Origin: Verrucomicrobiota bacterium
GTDB lineage: Bacteria > Verrucomicrobiota > Verrucomicrobiia > Verrucomicrobiales > DEV007
Length of the DNA stretch: 5,480 bases
Direction of reading: 5' to 3'
Assembly: GCA_013152075.1 (NCBI GenBank)
Contig: JAADHD010000096.1
Span: 1 to 5,480, forward strand
Position 1 is the stretch's first letter; each line of letters opens with the position of its first letter. The notes beneath the pieces are model-generated. The model saw nothing but the letters and a program-made list of their open reading frames with translations. It searched no databases and was not told the DNA's origin. A program made the translations under genes and the position numbers. This document shows positions 1 to 5,480 of the stretch, one piece after another.

Positions 1-559
1 GTTCGTTTAGCTTGGGATCAATGGGTGGGTAATCGGCATCCGGAGCTAAAGCTGTCATCAAGGTCAGGTGTCCGCCTGCCGATCCGCCCATCAAAATAAA
101 TCGTTTGGGATCGACGCCAAAACGTTTGGCGTTGGCGGCGAAAAAACGGATGGCGTCCTTGCAATCAGTCACGCTTTCCACGGTGGTGGACTCGCCTTTT
201 TTTGTTAGTCGGTAGTTGACCGTGGCGACTTTCATTCCTTTTTCAATCAGGGGACGGGCGGCATCAAAAAACAAGCGGCGATAAAAGGCCTCTTTGGATC
301 CACCTTTCCAGCCGCCGCCGTGGATGTGAATCAGCAGGGGGGAGTTATTGTCCTTAGAGTTTTTCGATTGAATGAAATCAAAGGTGAGTTTTTGGCCATC
401 GACAGTTTTGTGAACCAGGTCTCGTTGAACTTGAAAACTGTCAGGGATTTTTGCGGTATTGAGAGAGCTGTTATCTTCAATTTTCTTTTGTGCGTAACTG
501 ACCGTTGAAACGCTAAGAATTAGGCAGGTGACGAGGGTTTTGTTGATTGAAATTTTCAA
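1..559 (-). CDS. Secreted alpha/beta hydrolase (esterase, BD-FAE/HSL-like), 3' part outside window
   Basis: Translating the minus strand from a TTG at 559 gives 186 residues that run off the left edge. Residues 1-23 form a Sec signal peptide: a lysine-containing start, a hydrophobic core of about 14 residues, and a likely cut after Ser-Tyr-Ala. The oxyanion-hole motif HGGGW is at 80-84. The nucleophile elbow GGSAGGH is at 158-164, with Ser160 as predicted nucleophile. Known family members are carboxyl-ester hydrolases acting on small esters or on acetyl/feruloyl groups of polysaccharides; the substrate here cannot be told. The catalytic Asp and His would lie in the missing C-terminal part. 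TTG was chosen because no in-frame ATG or GTG lies between the upstream stop (about 640) and Met109, and because it gives a complete signal peptide. No Shine-Dalgarno sequence is visible. The start-less frame at 582-830 lies 22 bases upstream on the same strand. Confidence 0.9.
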   Translation of the reverse strand, partial: MKISINKTLVTCLILSVSTVSYAQKKIEDNSSLNTAKIPDSFQVQRDLVHKTVDGQKLTFDFIQSKNSKDNNSPLLIHIHGGGWKGGSKEAFYRRLFFDAARPLIEKGMKVATVNYRLTKKGESTTVESVTDCKDAIRFFAANAKRFGVDPKRFILMGGSAGGHLTLMTALAPDADYPPIDPKLNE

Positions 560-581
560 TTTATTACAGGTGAGTGGGTTG

Positions 582-830
582 TTATTTGCAATTTTGAACT
601 TCTTTGAGGATTTCCTCGCGTGAACACTTTTTGCGGAATGCTACAGCTGCGCTGAATGTGGGATCAAGTTTGAAGGTATCCGTGCCATAATACTGAAATA
701 TTAGCACATAATCACCGTAGAAATATGATCTTGTAACATTTGCCTCATTCTGCGTTATGTGGTAGATAACAAGTCCGCTGAAGAGAAATCTTGTAAGGCG
801 GATGGTCTGTTTAACGACTGACTGCTGAAC
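582..830 (-). pseudogene. Protein-like open frame without ATG, possible gene remnant
   Basis: On the minus strand one frame is open for 82 codons between a TGA at 831-833 and a TAA at 582-584. The second half reads like real protein. It has an aromatic-rich stretch (YFYGDYVLIFQYYG), then TDTFKLDPTFSAAVAF, then a charged amphipathic helix ending KCSREEILKEVQNCK. There is no ATG or TTG in frame. The only usual start is a GTG at 705-707, which would give 41 residues and has no ribosome binding site. The open frame could be the 3' remnant of a decayed gene, a small protein with an unusual start, or chance. It lies just upstream of the alpha/beta hydrolase on the same strand. I do not recognise a family. 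It also covers most of the space where the promoter of the 848 gene must lie. Confidence 0.3.
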
Positions 831-847
831 TCAAACTAAAAAAACTC

Positions 848-1153
848 ATGAAAAAACTAATCGTAGCTACTCTGTTCGGTGCTGTTATGGCATTCACTAT
901 CAACGCATCTGCGGCTGATAAAACTCTTAAAGGAACCGCAACTTGCGCGAAATGTGACCTCGGCACAGCAAGCAAATGCACTAACGTGCTTCAGGTGAAA
1001 GAAGACGGCAAAACCGTTACTTACCTTCTTGAAGGCAAAGCTGGAAAACCTTGGCACAAAAACGTATGTAAAGGTTCCAAAAAAGTGGAAATGACCGGCG
1101 AAGTGTCTAAAAAAGGCGACGAGCAGGTATTCACTGTTTCTGAAATCAAATAA
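848..1153 (+). CDS. Small exported four-cysteine protein of unknown function
   Basis: The gene encodes 101 residues. Residues 1-22 are a clear Sec signal peptide: MKK, a hydrophobic core, and cleavage after Ala-Ser-Ala at 20-22. The mature protein of about 79 residues is lysine-rich. It has a CxxC pair (Cys33, Cys36) followed by Cys44 and Cys74, with His70 close to the last cysteine. The C-terminal half alternates in a way that suggests a small beta-barrel (VEMTGEVSKKG, then VFTVSEI). The pattern resembles short uncharacterised periplasmic proteins found in Planctomycetota and Verrucomicrobiota (perhaps DUF6370, from memory and unverified). Metal binding or disulfides are inferences from the cysteines only. 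The gene is monocistronic: it has its own terminator and no same-strand neighbour within 250 bases. No Shine-Dalgarno sequence precedes the ATG; the leader is A-rich. Confidence 0.85.
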   Translation: MKKLIVATLFGAVMAFTINASAADKTLKGTATCAKCDLGTASKCTNVLQVKEDGKTVTYLLEGKAGKPWHKNVCKGSKKVEMTGEVSKKGDEQVFTVSEIK

Positions 1154-1211
1154 TTCCGTTAAAGGAGTTATCTTCGACGGCTGGTTTTGACTGGCTGATT
1201 CGGATAAATTT

Positions 1212-1246
1212 ACGCCGTTCTTCTTAGTGGAGGACGGCGTTTTTTT
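1212..1246 (+). terminator. Strong intrinsic terminator of the small exported protein gene
   Basis: A 12-base-pair stem (1212-1223 with 1229-1240) closes a five-base loop and contains two G-U pairs. It is followed by a run of seven T at 1240-1246. The site lies 58 bases after the stop of the 101-residue gene. On the opposite strand the hairpin is not followed by a clean T-run, so it acts mainly in the plus direction. Confidence 0.92.
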
Positions 1247-1289
1247 GTCCAGGCAGGCATTGTTACCTGCTAACCCTGTGTTTTGCGTT

Positions 1290-1307
1290 GCAATTGGGCT
1301 CAATTGC
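1290..1307. repeat. Perfect 7-bp inverted repeat ahead of the helicase gene
   Basis: GCAATTG (1290-1296) and CAATTGC (1301-1307) are exact reverse complements separated by GGCT. The hairpin is not followed by a T-run, so it is not a terminator. It lies 100 bases upstream of the helicase start, where it could be an operator or a hairpin in the 5' leader. The rest of 1247-1406 holds no gene; CATAAT at 1362-1367 resembles a -10 box but lacks a matching -35 at normal spacing. Confidence 0.35.
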
Positions 1308-1406
1308 GGCGAAGGGTTGGGCTCGAATGGGAGACTCTCCTCCTGCGGGGGCGCACGATAGCATAATTCGCGCCGTGGTTTTGGAACTTTTTGATACGAT
1401 ATACAG

Positions 1407-3377
1407 ATGGAAACACCGTCATTTACAGAACTGAATTTATCACCTGAACTGCTTGGAGCGATAAAAGATCTTGGTTATGAAAAGCCGTCGCCGATTCAGG
1501 CCTTGGCGATTCCACCGGCCATTGAGGGTAAAGATCTGATAGGTCTTTCGCAGACGGGTTCCGGGAAAACGGCGGCTTTTACGCTACCGGTGTTACAGAA
1601 AATTGATTTGTCTCTATCGAGAACGCAAAGCCTGATTATCTGTCCAACTCGCGAGTTGTGCATGCAGGTATGTGATGAGGTGCACCGACTGGGGTCCCAC
1701 ATGAAAGGTTTGCGAGCGGTGCCGGTTTACGGAGGGGCTCCGATTGACCGTCAGATTCGCGCATTGCGTCAGGGCACACATATTGTTGTTGGTACCCCTG
1801 GTCGCTTATTAGATCACCTTCGACGCAAGACATTTCAGACGGAATTGATCAAAAGCATTGTTCTGGATGAAGCTGACCGCATGCTTGATATGGGGTTCAG
1901 GGATGACATGGAGGAACTTCTCAAGGACATGCCGAGTGATCGGCAGACTTCTTTTTTCTCTGCCACGATGAATCCGCAGGTGGAAAAATTGACCCGCCGC
2001 TATTCGACAGACGCGGAAACAATCGAGGTCGAGCGCAAAGCGCTGACGGTGGATTCTATTGATCAATGTTATTACGAAGTTCGTCGCCGTTCGAAACTGG
2101 AAGTATTATCGCGATTGTTGGATATGGATCCGCCGCGACTGGCGATCGTGTTCTGTAGTACCAAACGTATGGTGGATGAATGCACGGAGGCTCTGATCGG
2201 TCGTGGTTATGCCGCGGATCGCCTGCATGGTGATATCAGTCAGAATTTACGTGAGCGGGTTTTGAAGCGTTTCCGTGACGGACAGGTTGAAATTTTGGTG
2301 GCCACCGATGTGGCGGCTCGGGGCTTGGACGTTGATGATATTGATATCGTATTTAACTTTGATATCCCCTACGACCCGGAGGATTATGTGCATCGCATCG
2401 GACGAACCGGCCGCGCTGGACGTTCAGGCAGGGCGATCAGTTTTGTTTTTGGGCGAGAGATTTATCGTTTGCAGACCATCGAGCGTTTTATTCGTCAGAA
2501 AATAGACCGCCGCAAGATTCCGTCACAGGAACAGGTGGAAGGTAAACGGGCGGACTTGTTGTTTGATACCGTGAAAGAGCGATTGGAGGGAGGGGACTTC
2601 AAATCTTACGAAGAGTTGGTGCAACGTCTGCTCGATCAGGATCATTCGGCGACGGATATTGCCGGGGCTTTGTTTACACTTTTGAAAGAAGCACAGGGTA
2701 ACCGAGAAGGACAGTTCATTGAAGAAGACCGACCGCCGAGGAAAGGTCAAGACAGACCTGAGAGATCAGAGGGCCGGAGGAGAGATGGAGATAGAAGAAG
2801 GGACGATCGAGGTGGTGATCGGGGCAGGGGAGAGAGACGGGATCGGGGAGATCGGGGCGAGAGACGGGACCGGGGAGACCGGGGAGACCGGGGAGAGCGA
2901 CGTGATCGAGGAGAACGAGGAGAGCGACGTGACCAGGATCGGGGAGAGAGACGTGATGAGAGTAAACCGAGAGATCGCACGGAAGGCCCTAGTAATTTTC
3001 GTTCTGAAGATAAGGTGGACGGAGACAAGGTGACTTTGTTTTTGAATCTTGGCAAAAAAGCAGGAATGAAGCCGGGAGATATTGCTGGCATGTGTTATTG
3101 CGAAGCGGGAATTCCCAACGGAACTCTTGGACGAATTAAAATTCATGATGATCACTCAACGATCGAGGTGAATAAGGACGTGGTCGATGAGCTTTTGATG
3201 AAGACCCGGAAGTCCCGTATGGGAGGGCGCACTTTTAAATTAGGTCATGACCGTAGTGAGGACGACCAGGGAGGTGGCGGCGATGACGGATGGGGCGGTG
3301 GTAGAAGAGAATCGCACGGTGGCGGCGACGAACGTCGAGATCGAGGCGGTCGTGGAGGTGACCGCAGAAGGCGATAG
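1407..3377 (+). CDS. deaD: DEAD-box ATP-dependent RNA helicase, DeaD/CsdA type with RG-rich linker
   Basis: This 656-residue cytoplasmic helicase unwinds RNA duplexes with ATP; relatives act in ribosome assembly, mRNA decay and cold adaptation. All core motifs are intact: Q motif (Phe6 to Gln31), motif I SQTGSGKT 48-55, PTREL 80-84, TPGR 130-133, DEAD 154-157, SAT 185-187, motif IV around 246-252, motif [12 protein letters not shown] 299-309 and motif [10 protein letters not shown] 329-336. Residues 370-430 match the extension after the core seen in DeaD. Residues 447-526 are a low-complexity Arg/Asp/Gly/Glu tract, 541-611 a DbpA-type RNA-binding domain, and 612-656 a second Gly/Arg tail. E. 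coli DeaD is of similar length and also carries this domain; the long charged tract ahead of it is the unusual part. An in-frame TGA at 1392-1394 makes 1407 the earliest start. No Shine-Dalgarno sequence is visible. The symbol rests on architecture, not on orthology tests. Confidence 0.95.
   Translation: METPSFTELNLSPELLGAIKDLGYEKPSPIQALAIPPAIEGKDLIGLSQTGSGKTAAFTLPVLQKIDLSLSRTQSLIICPTRELCMQVCDEVHRLGSHMKGLRAVPVYGGAPIDRQIRALRQGTHIVVGTPGRLLDHLRRKTFQTELIKSIVLDEADRMLDMGFRDDMEELLKDMPSDRQTSFFSATMNPQVEKLTRRYSTDAETIEVERKALTVDSIDQCYYEVRRRSKLEVLSRLLDMDPPRLAIVFCSTKRMVDECTEALIGRGYAADRLHGDISQNLRERVLKRFRDGQVEILVATDVAARGLDVDDIDIVFNFDIPYDPEDYVHRIGRTGRAGRSGRAISFVFGREIYRLQTIERFIRQKIDRRKIPSQEQVEGKRADLLFDTVKERLEGGDFKSYEELVQRLLDQDHSATDIAGALFTLLKEAQGNREGQFIEEDRPPRKGQDRPERSEGRRRDGDRRRDDRGGDRGRGERRDRGDRGERRDRGDRGDRGERRDRGERGERRDQDRGERRDESKPRDRTEGPSNFRSEDKVDGDKVTLFLNLGKKAGMKPGDIAGMCYCEAGIPNGTLGRIKIHDDHSTIEVNKDVVDELLMKTRKSRMGGRTFKLGHDRSEDDQGGGGDDGWGGGRRESHGGGDERRDRGGRGGDRRRR
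2751..2966 (+). repeat. Purine-rich repeat tract encoding the RG/RD linker of the helicase
   Basis: The coding strand is almost all G and A with scattered C. It encodes five copies of Gly-Glu-Arg-Arg-Asp (starting at residues 475, 484, 496, 505 and 513) separated by Arg-Gly-Asp or Arg-Gly-Glu units. Within it a 9-base unit GGGGAGACC is tandemly repeated at 2872-2880 and 2881-2889, with a third copy differing by one base at 2890-2898. Gains or losses of this unit keep the frame. The purine bias also keeps the alternative frames free of stops, which explains the long shadow frames here. Confidence 0.85.
2866..2893 (+). other. Canonical G-quadruplex motif on the coding strand
   Basis: Four G-runs lie at 2866-2868, 2872-2875, 2881-2884 and 2890-2893, with loops of 3, 5 and 5 bases. 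This fits the G3+ N1-7 rule for intramolecular quadruplexes. More GGGG runs flank it at 2821, 2827, 2845, 2854 and 2941. Because it is on the coding strand, the structure could form in the helicase mRNA. Folding is a prediction only. Confidence 0.55.
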
Positions 3378-3435
3378 CGCTGCCGGCATAAATTTTGGGA
3401 TCTCGTTTTCTCACTCTCAAGCACAGGCTGATTGC

Positions 3436-3457
3436 CGAGAAGGCTCCAGCTTTCTTT
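3436..3457 (+). terminator. Weak hairpin, possible terminator after the helicase gene
   Basis: AGAAGGCT (3438-3445) can pair with AGCTTTCT (3448-3455) with one G-U pair; opening the last pair gives a four-base loop. Only two more T follow, so it is a poor intrinsic terminator. It lies about 60 bases after the helicase stop, in the convergent space with the sulfatase gene. No better terminator was found for either gene. Confidence 0.25.
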
Positions 3458-3608
3458 ACAACAACTGGCCTGTAAGGGTTTCCTCGAACAGAGGGTGGAA
3501 TTTTCCAGACAGCTCTTCGATGGATAGTCGCGGTAACTCGAAAGTGATCAGATGATATTCATTTTCGATGGCCCAGGTGCCGAATGAGCAAAAATAAGCA
3601 GTGAAGAT
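3456..3608 (-). other. In-frame 50-codon open extension beyond the sulfatase stop
   Basis: After the sulfatase TAA (3609-3611) the same frame stays open for 50 codons to a TAA at 3456-3458. It has no start codon of its own apart from TTG at the last two codons. The translation is protein-like: a segment FGTWAIENEYHLITFELPRL, then SIEELSGKFHPLFEETLTGQ. It could be a remnant of another gene, an ancestral C-terminal extension cut by a stop, or chance. The sulfatase already ends like full-length relatives (Val-Pro-Trp-Gln near the end), which argues against it being needed. Otherwise 3378-3608 holds no recognised gene. Confidence 0.25.
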
Positions 3609-4973
3609 TTATTCCTGTTTTCTCTGCCAGGGAACTTTGCCTGCTTTGTTGATATGAAGAGTCAGACGATTGAATAAGTCATCAAATTTTTTGGGCGCTT
3701 TTCCGCGAGGGATCGGATTGTTCTCGGCGGGATCATTGGCGATATTGAACATTTGGTAAGGTTCGAAGGGAGTGTTGCGAAGCAATTTCCAATCGTCGAT
3801 GCGGATGGCATGGTAGAGCAGGCCGCCGTATTTGCGTCCACCTTCAAGACGCACCCACACTTGTTCAGGGCGAGTTTCGGTGAAGGGTTGGCCATACAGC
3901 ACGGGGAGAAAACTGCGGGCATCGATGGGGTGTTCGATAGAGATTCCGGCGATCTCTGCTAGAGTCGGGGAAAAATCCATCGTCAGAGAGCGGTGGGCAC
4001 TGCGGGAGCCTGCAGTGATTTTTCCCGGCCAGGAAACCGCTGTGCAGACACGGATGCCTCCTTCCCACATTTCCTGTTTGCCGCCGTGGAGAGGAGTGTT
4101 GCGGGCGCCGGCCGCGACATGCCCGCCGTTGTCGGAGGTGAAGACGATGAGTGTGTTGTCGGTGAGTTTGAGTTTTTCCAATGCATCGAGAACCCGCCCG
4201 GTTCCGTGATCAAGGTGTTCGATGAGGGCGACGATTTTGGCGCGTTTTTCAGTAATGCCTTTTTCACGGGCCTTCACTTTGGCTAGCCAGTCTGCCGGAG
4301 GTTGGATGGGTGTGTGAGGTGCGTTGTAGGCGAGGTAGAGGAAAAAGGGTTGATCCGCATGATTGGTGGCGCGGTCGGTGATATAATCGATTGCCCAGTC
4401 GCTGAATAGATCGGTGGCGTGTCCTTTTGGGGCGATGGTCTTCTCATTCAGTCGCATGTAGTTATTGCCGTGACGAAGGTGGGTGTAGTAGTCATCCATC
4501 ATGTCACCGAGGAAACCGTGGAAAAGGTCGAAACCTCGGTCAGTCGGGCGGTCGGGTTTGTTGAGTCCGAGATGCCATTTGCCGATCAAGGCGCTGTGAT
4601 AATTGGCTTTTTTTAACAAGGCGGGAAGCAATACCAGATCATCACCGAGATCACCCCAGTTGGTGGGGCGGTCCGCAAGCTGGGTGCGTATGACCCCGGG
4701 CACGCCTGCCATGTCAGGATAACGTCCGCTTAAGAATGCCGCGCGGGTGGGGGAGCAAACCGGGCTGTTGGCGTAAAATTGATCGAAGCGCATGCCCGAT
4801 GCAAAGAGGGCGTCGATGTTGGGAGTTTTGAGATCGGGCGCGCCATAGGATGAGAGATCGCCGTATCCAAGGTCGTCCACCATGATGAAGACAATGTTGG
4901 GAGGGGAAGCTGGCAGAGCGCTTTGAAGTGGTAGAAATAATGAAAATAGGAGGAACAAGTAGAGAAATCTCAT
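3609..4973 (-). CDS. Secreted formylglycine-dependent sulfatase (arylsulfatase A-like, S1 type)
   Basis: The 454-residue protein starts at the Met encoded at 4971-4973. That Met opens a signal peptide with a core of Leu and Phe and a likely cut near Ser-Ala-Leu-Pro-Ala (residues 18-22). An upstream in-frame ATG at 5027 would put 18 polar residues ahead of it and is less likely. Family marks, numbered from the chosen start: metal-binding Asp33-Asp34 in MVDDLGYGD, the CSPTR motif with Cys73 to be converted to formylglycine, GKWHLG around 131-136 with Lys132 and His134, His220 in APHTP, Asp281-Asn282 in TSDNGG, and GGKxxxWEGG with Lys299. All key residues are present. Such enzymes hydrolyse sulfate esters of polysaccharides or aryl sulfates; the substrate cannot be told. 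It needs a formylglycine-generating enzyme encoded elsewhere. It diverges from the SGNH hydrolase gene. No Shine-Dalgarno sequence is visible. Confidence 0.95.
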   Translation of the reverse strand: MRFLYLFLLFSLFLPLQSALPASPPNIVFIMVDDLGYGDLSSYGAPDLKTPNIDALFASGMRFDQFYANSPVCSPTRAAFLSGRYPDMAGVPGVIRTQLADRPTNWGDLGDDLVLLPALLKKANYHSALIGKWHLGLNKPDRPTDRGFDLFHGFLGDMMDDYYTHLRHGNNYMRLNEKTIAPKGHATDLFSDWAIDYITDRATNHADQPFFLYLAYNAPHTPIQPPADWLAKVKAREKGITEKRAKIVALIEHLDHGTGRVLDALEKLKLTDNTLIVFTSDNGGHVAAGARNTPLHGGKQEMWEGGIRVCTAVSWPGKITAGSRSAHRSLTMDFSPTLAEIAGISIEHPIDARSFLPVLYGQPFTETRPEQVWVRLEGGRKYGGLLYHAIRIDDWKLLRNTPFEPYQMFNIANDPAENNPIPRGKAPKKFDDLFNRLTLHINKAGKVPWQRKQE

Positions 4974-4992
4974 AATAGAAATAATGATTTGG

Positions 4993-5021
4993 TTGCAAAA
5001 ACTCGGGCATTGTCCTGTATT
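4993..5021 (+). promoter_or_regulatory. Candidate sigma-70-like promoter for the SGNH hydrolase gene
   Basis: TTGCAA (4993-4998) and TGTATT (5016-5021) each match the consensus at four of six positions, with a 17-base spacer, inside the 130-base divergent region 4974-5103. That region must carry promoters for both genes. I found no convincing minus-strand promoter for the sulfatase. Confidence 0.25.
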
Positions 5022-5093
5022 GAGCAAGTAGTTGCGAAGAAAAGAATATCTTACAAAGACGCGAGGTTTGAAAAATTGGATACGAGATTGGAT

Positions 5094-5098
5094 GAGGA
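5094..5098 (+). promoter_or_regulatory. Shine-Dalgarno sequence of the SGNH hydrolase gene
   Basis: GAGGA lies five bases before the ATG at 5104 and supports that start. It is the only clear ribosome binding site in the window; the other four genes have none. Confidence 0.6.
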
Positions 5099-5103
5099 TA
5101 GTG

Positions 5104-5480
5104 ATGAAAATAAACTTACAAATTTTTATGCTGCTTGGGATTTTTGCCCTGATAGGGCAAGTGGAAGCTAAGGAGCAGGAGCAGGAGCAAGAGGCGCCAG
5201 ATCCACGGGCGCAGATTGCCGGGGATAACCCTCGGGTAAAGGTAAGGGGAGATTTTCACCGTTTTTGCACAAGAGCGGAATCAGGTGAGCTGACTCGTGT
5301 GGTCACTTTGGGAGGATCGATCACCGAGGCTCCCCATGGACACAGTAAGCAGGTGCCTAATTGGTTGAAACAACGGTTCCCAAACGCAAAATTTGAATTC
5401 ACCAATGCGGGTATCGCTTCGACCTGCTCGACGACCGGGGCATTTCGTTTGGAGCGTGACGTTTTGTCTGGAGGCAGGGT
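5104..5480 (+). CDS. Secreted SGNH/GDSL-type hydrolase, 3' part outside window
   Basis: 125 codons are visible before the window ends. Residues 1-22 form a signal peptide (Lys near the start, a hydrophobic core, cut after Val-Glu-Ala). A polar linker with a Glu-Gln repeat (KEQEQEQE, 23-30) follows. SGNH block I is LGGSITE at 69-75, with Ser72 as predicted nucleophile. Block II is around NAG at 101-103, followed by the TTGAFRLERDV stretch usual for this group. Blocks III (Asn) and V (Asp/His) must lie beyond the edge. Family members are esterases or deacetylases of polysaccharides and other acyl esters; the substrate is unknown. The ATG is supported by GAGGA five bases upstream; a GTG directly before it is an alternative start. 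The gene is divergent from the sulfatase, which suggests shared regulation of polysaccharide desulfation and deacylation (inference). Confidence 0.88.
   Translation, partial: MKINLQIFMLLGIFALIGQVEAKEQEQEQEAPDPRAQIAGDNPRVKVRGDFHRFCTRAESGELTRVVTLGGSITEAPHGHSKQVPNWLKQRFPNAKFEFTNAGIASTCSTTGAFRLERDVLSGGR

Noticed and set aside
320..508. Plus-strand frame of 62 codons opposite the alpha/beta hydrolase
   Set aside because: It is antisense to the region encoding the hydrolase N-terminus and the HGGG motif.
1254..1271. Small hairpin GCAGG...CCTGC after the terminator
   Set aside because: The stem is only five base pairs with an eight-base loop, has no T-run and no context to suggest function.
857..1303. 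Minus-strand open frame of 148 codons opposite the small exported protein gene
   Set aside because: It is antisense to a gene with a clear signal peptide and also spans the terminator; its translation is rich in Phe/Ser and looks like an antisense shadow.
2821..2966. Regularly repeated bases that could suggest a CRISPR-like or satellite array
   Set aside because: The repeats are short (9 bases), without unique spacers, and in frame with the helicase protein repeats.
2719..3033. Plus-strand frame of 104 codons inside the helicase repeat region
   Set aside because: The purine-rich tract lacks stops in several frames; the translation is low-complexity Glu/Gly/Arg/Ile and overlaps a well supported gene.
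2747..3155. Two minus-strand frames of 114 and 129 codons opposite the RG tract
   Set aside because: They are Ser/Pro/Arg or Ser/Pro/Ile repeats that arise from the reverse complement of the purine-rich repeat.
3247..3555. Plus-strand frame of 102 codons overlapping the helicase end
   Set aside because: The first half is a shifted reading of the Gly/Arg tail, the rest is unremarkable, and no ribosome binding site is present.
3832..4286. Plus-strand frames of 125 and 97 codons opposite the sulfatase
   Set aside because: They are antisense to conserved sulfatase motifs and show no independent start signals.

Overview
The window looks like a chromosomal segment of a member of the Planctomycetota-Verrucomicrobiota group, most likely a marine or otherwise polysaccharide-degrading Verrucomicrobiota bacterium. 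The reasons are a secreted formylglycine sulfatase next to a secreted SGNH hydrolase that begins with the GGSITE block common in that group, a secreted HGGGW-type alpha/beta hydrolase, leaders mostly lacking a Shine-Dalgarno sequence, and moderate GC content. The taxonomic assignment is inference from gene content. No 16S rRNA or other marker gene is present.

Layout. Positions 1-559 (minus) hold the N-terminal part of a secreted alpha/beta hydrolase whose end lies outside the window. Positions 582-830 (minus) hold an open frame of 82 codons without an ATG that reads like real protein and may be a gene remnant. Positions 848-1153 (plus) encode a 101-residue exported four-cysteine protein, closed by a strong intrinsic terminator at 1212-1246. 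Positions 1407-3377 (plus) encode a DEAD-box RNA helicase of the DeaD/CsdA type, with an Arg/Gly/Asp/Glu repeat tract inserted between the helicase core and a DbpA-type RNA-binding domain. Positions 3378-3608 form a convergent intergenic stretch; on the minus strand it continues the sulfatase reading frame for 50 codons past the stop. Positions 3609-4973 (minus) encode a secreted sulfatase. A 130-base divergent intergenic region follows, and positions 5104-5480 (plus) hold the N-terminal part of a secreted SGNH/GDSL hydrolase, cut by the window edge.

Function. The three secreted hydrolases (two esterase-type, one sulfatase) fit removal of ester and sulfate substituents from polysaccharides outside the cytoplasm. 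The helicase is a housekeeping/cold-stress RNA gene between them, and the small Cys protein is of unknown function. No tRNA, rRNA, CRISPR array, insertion sequence or clear mobile element was seen. I did not find a convincing new multi-gene system. The items most worth checking are the small Cys protein, the two protein-like but start-less minus-strand frames, and a G-quadruplex-forming tract inside the helicase gene that encodes its own RG-rich linker.
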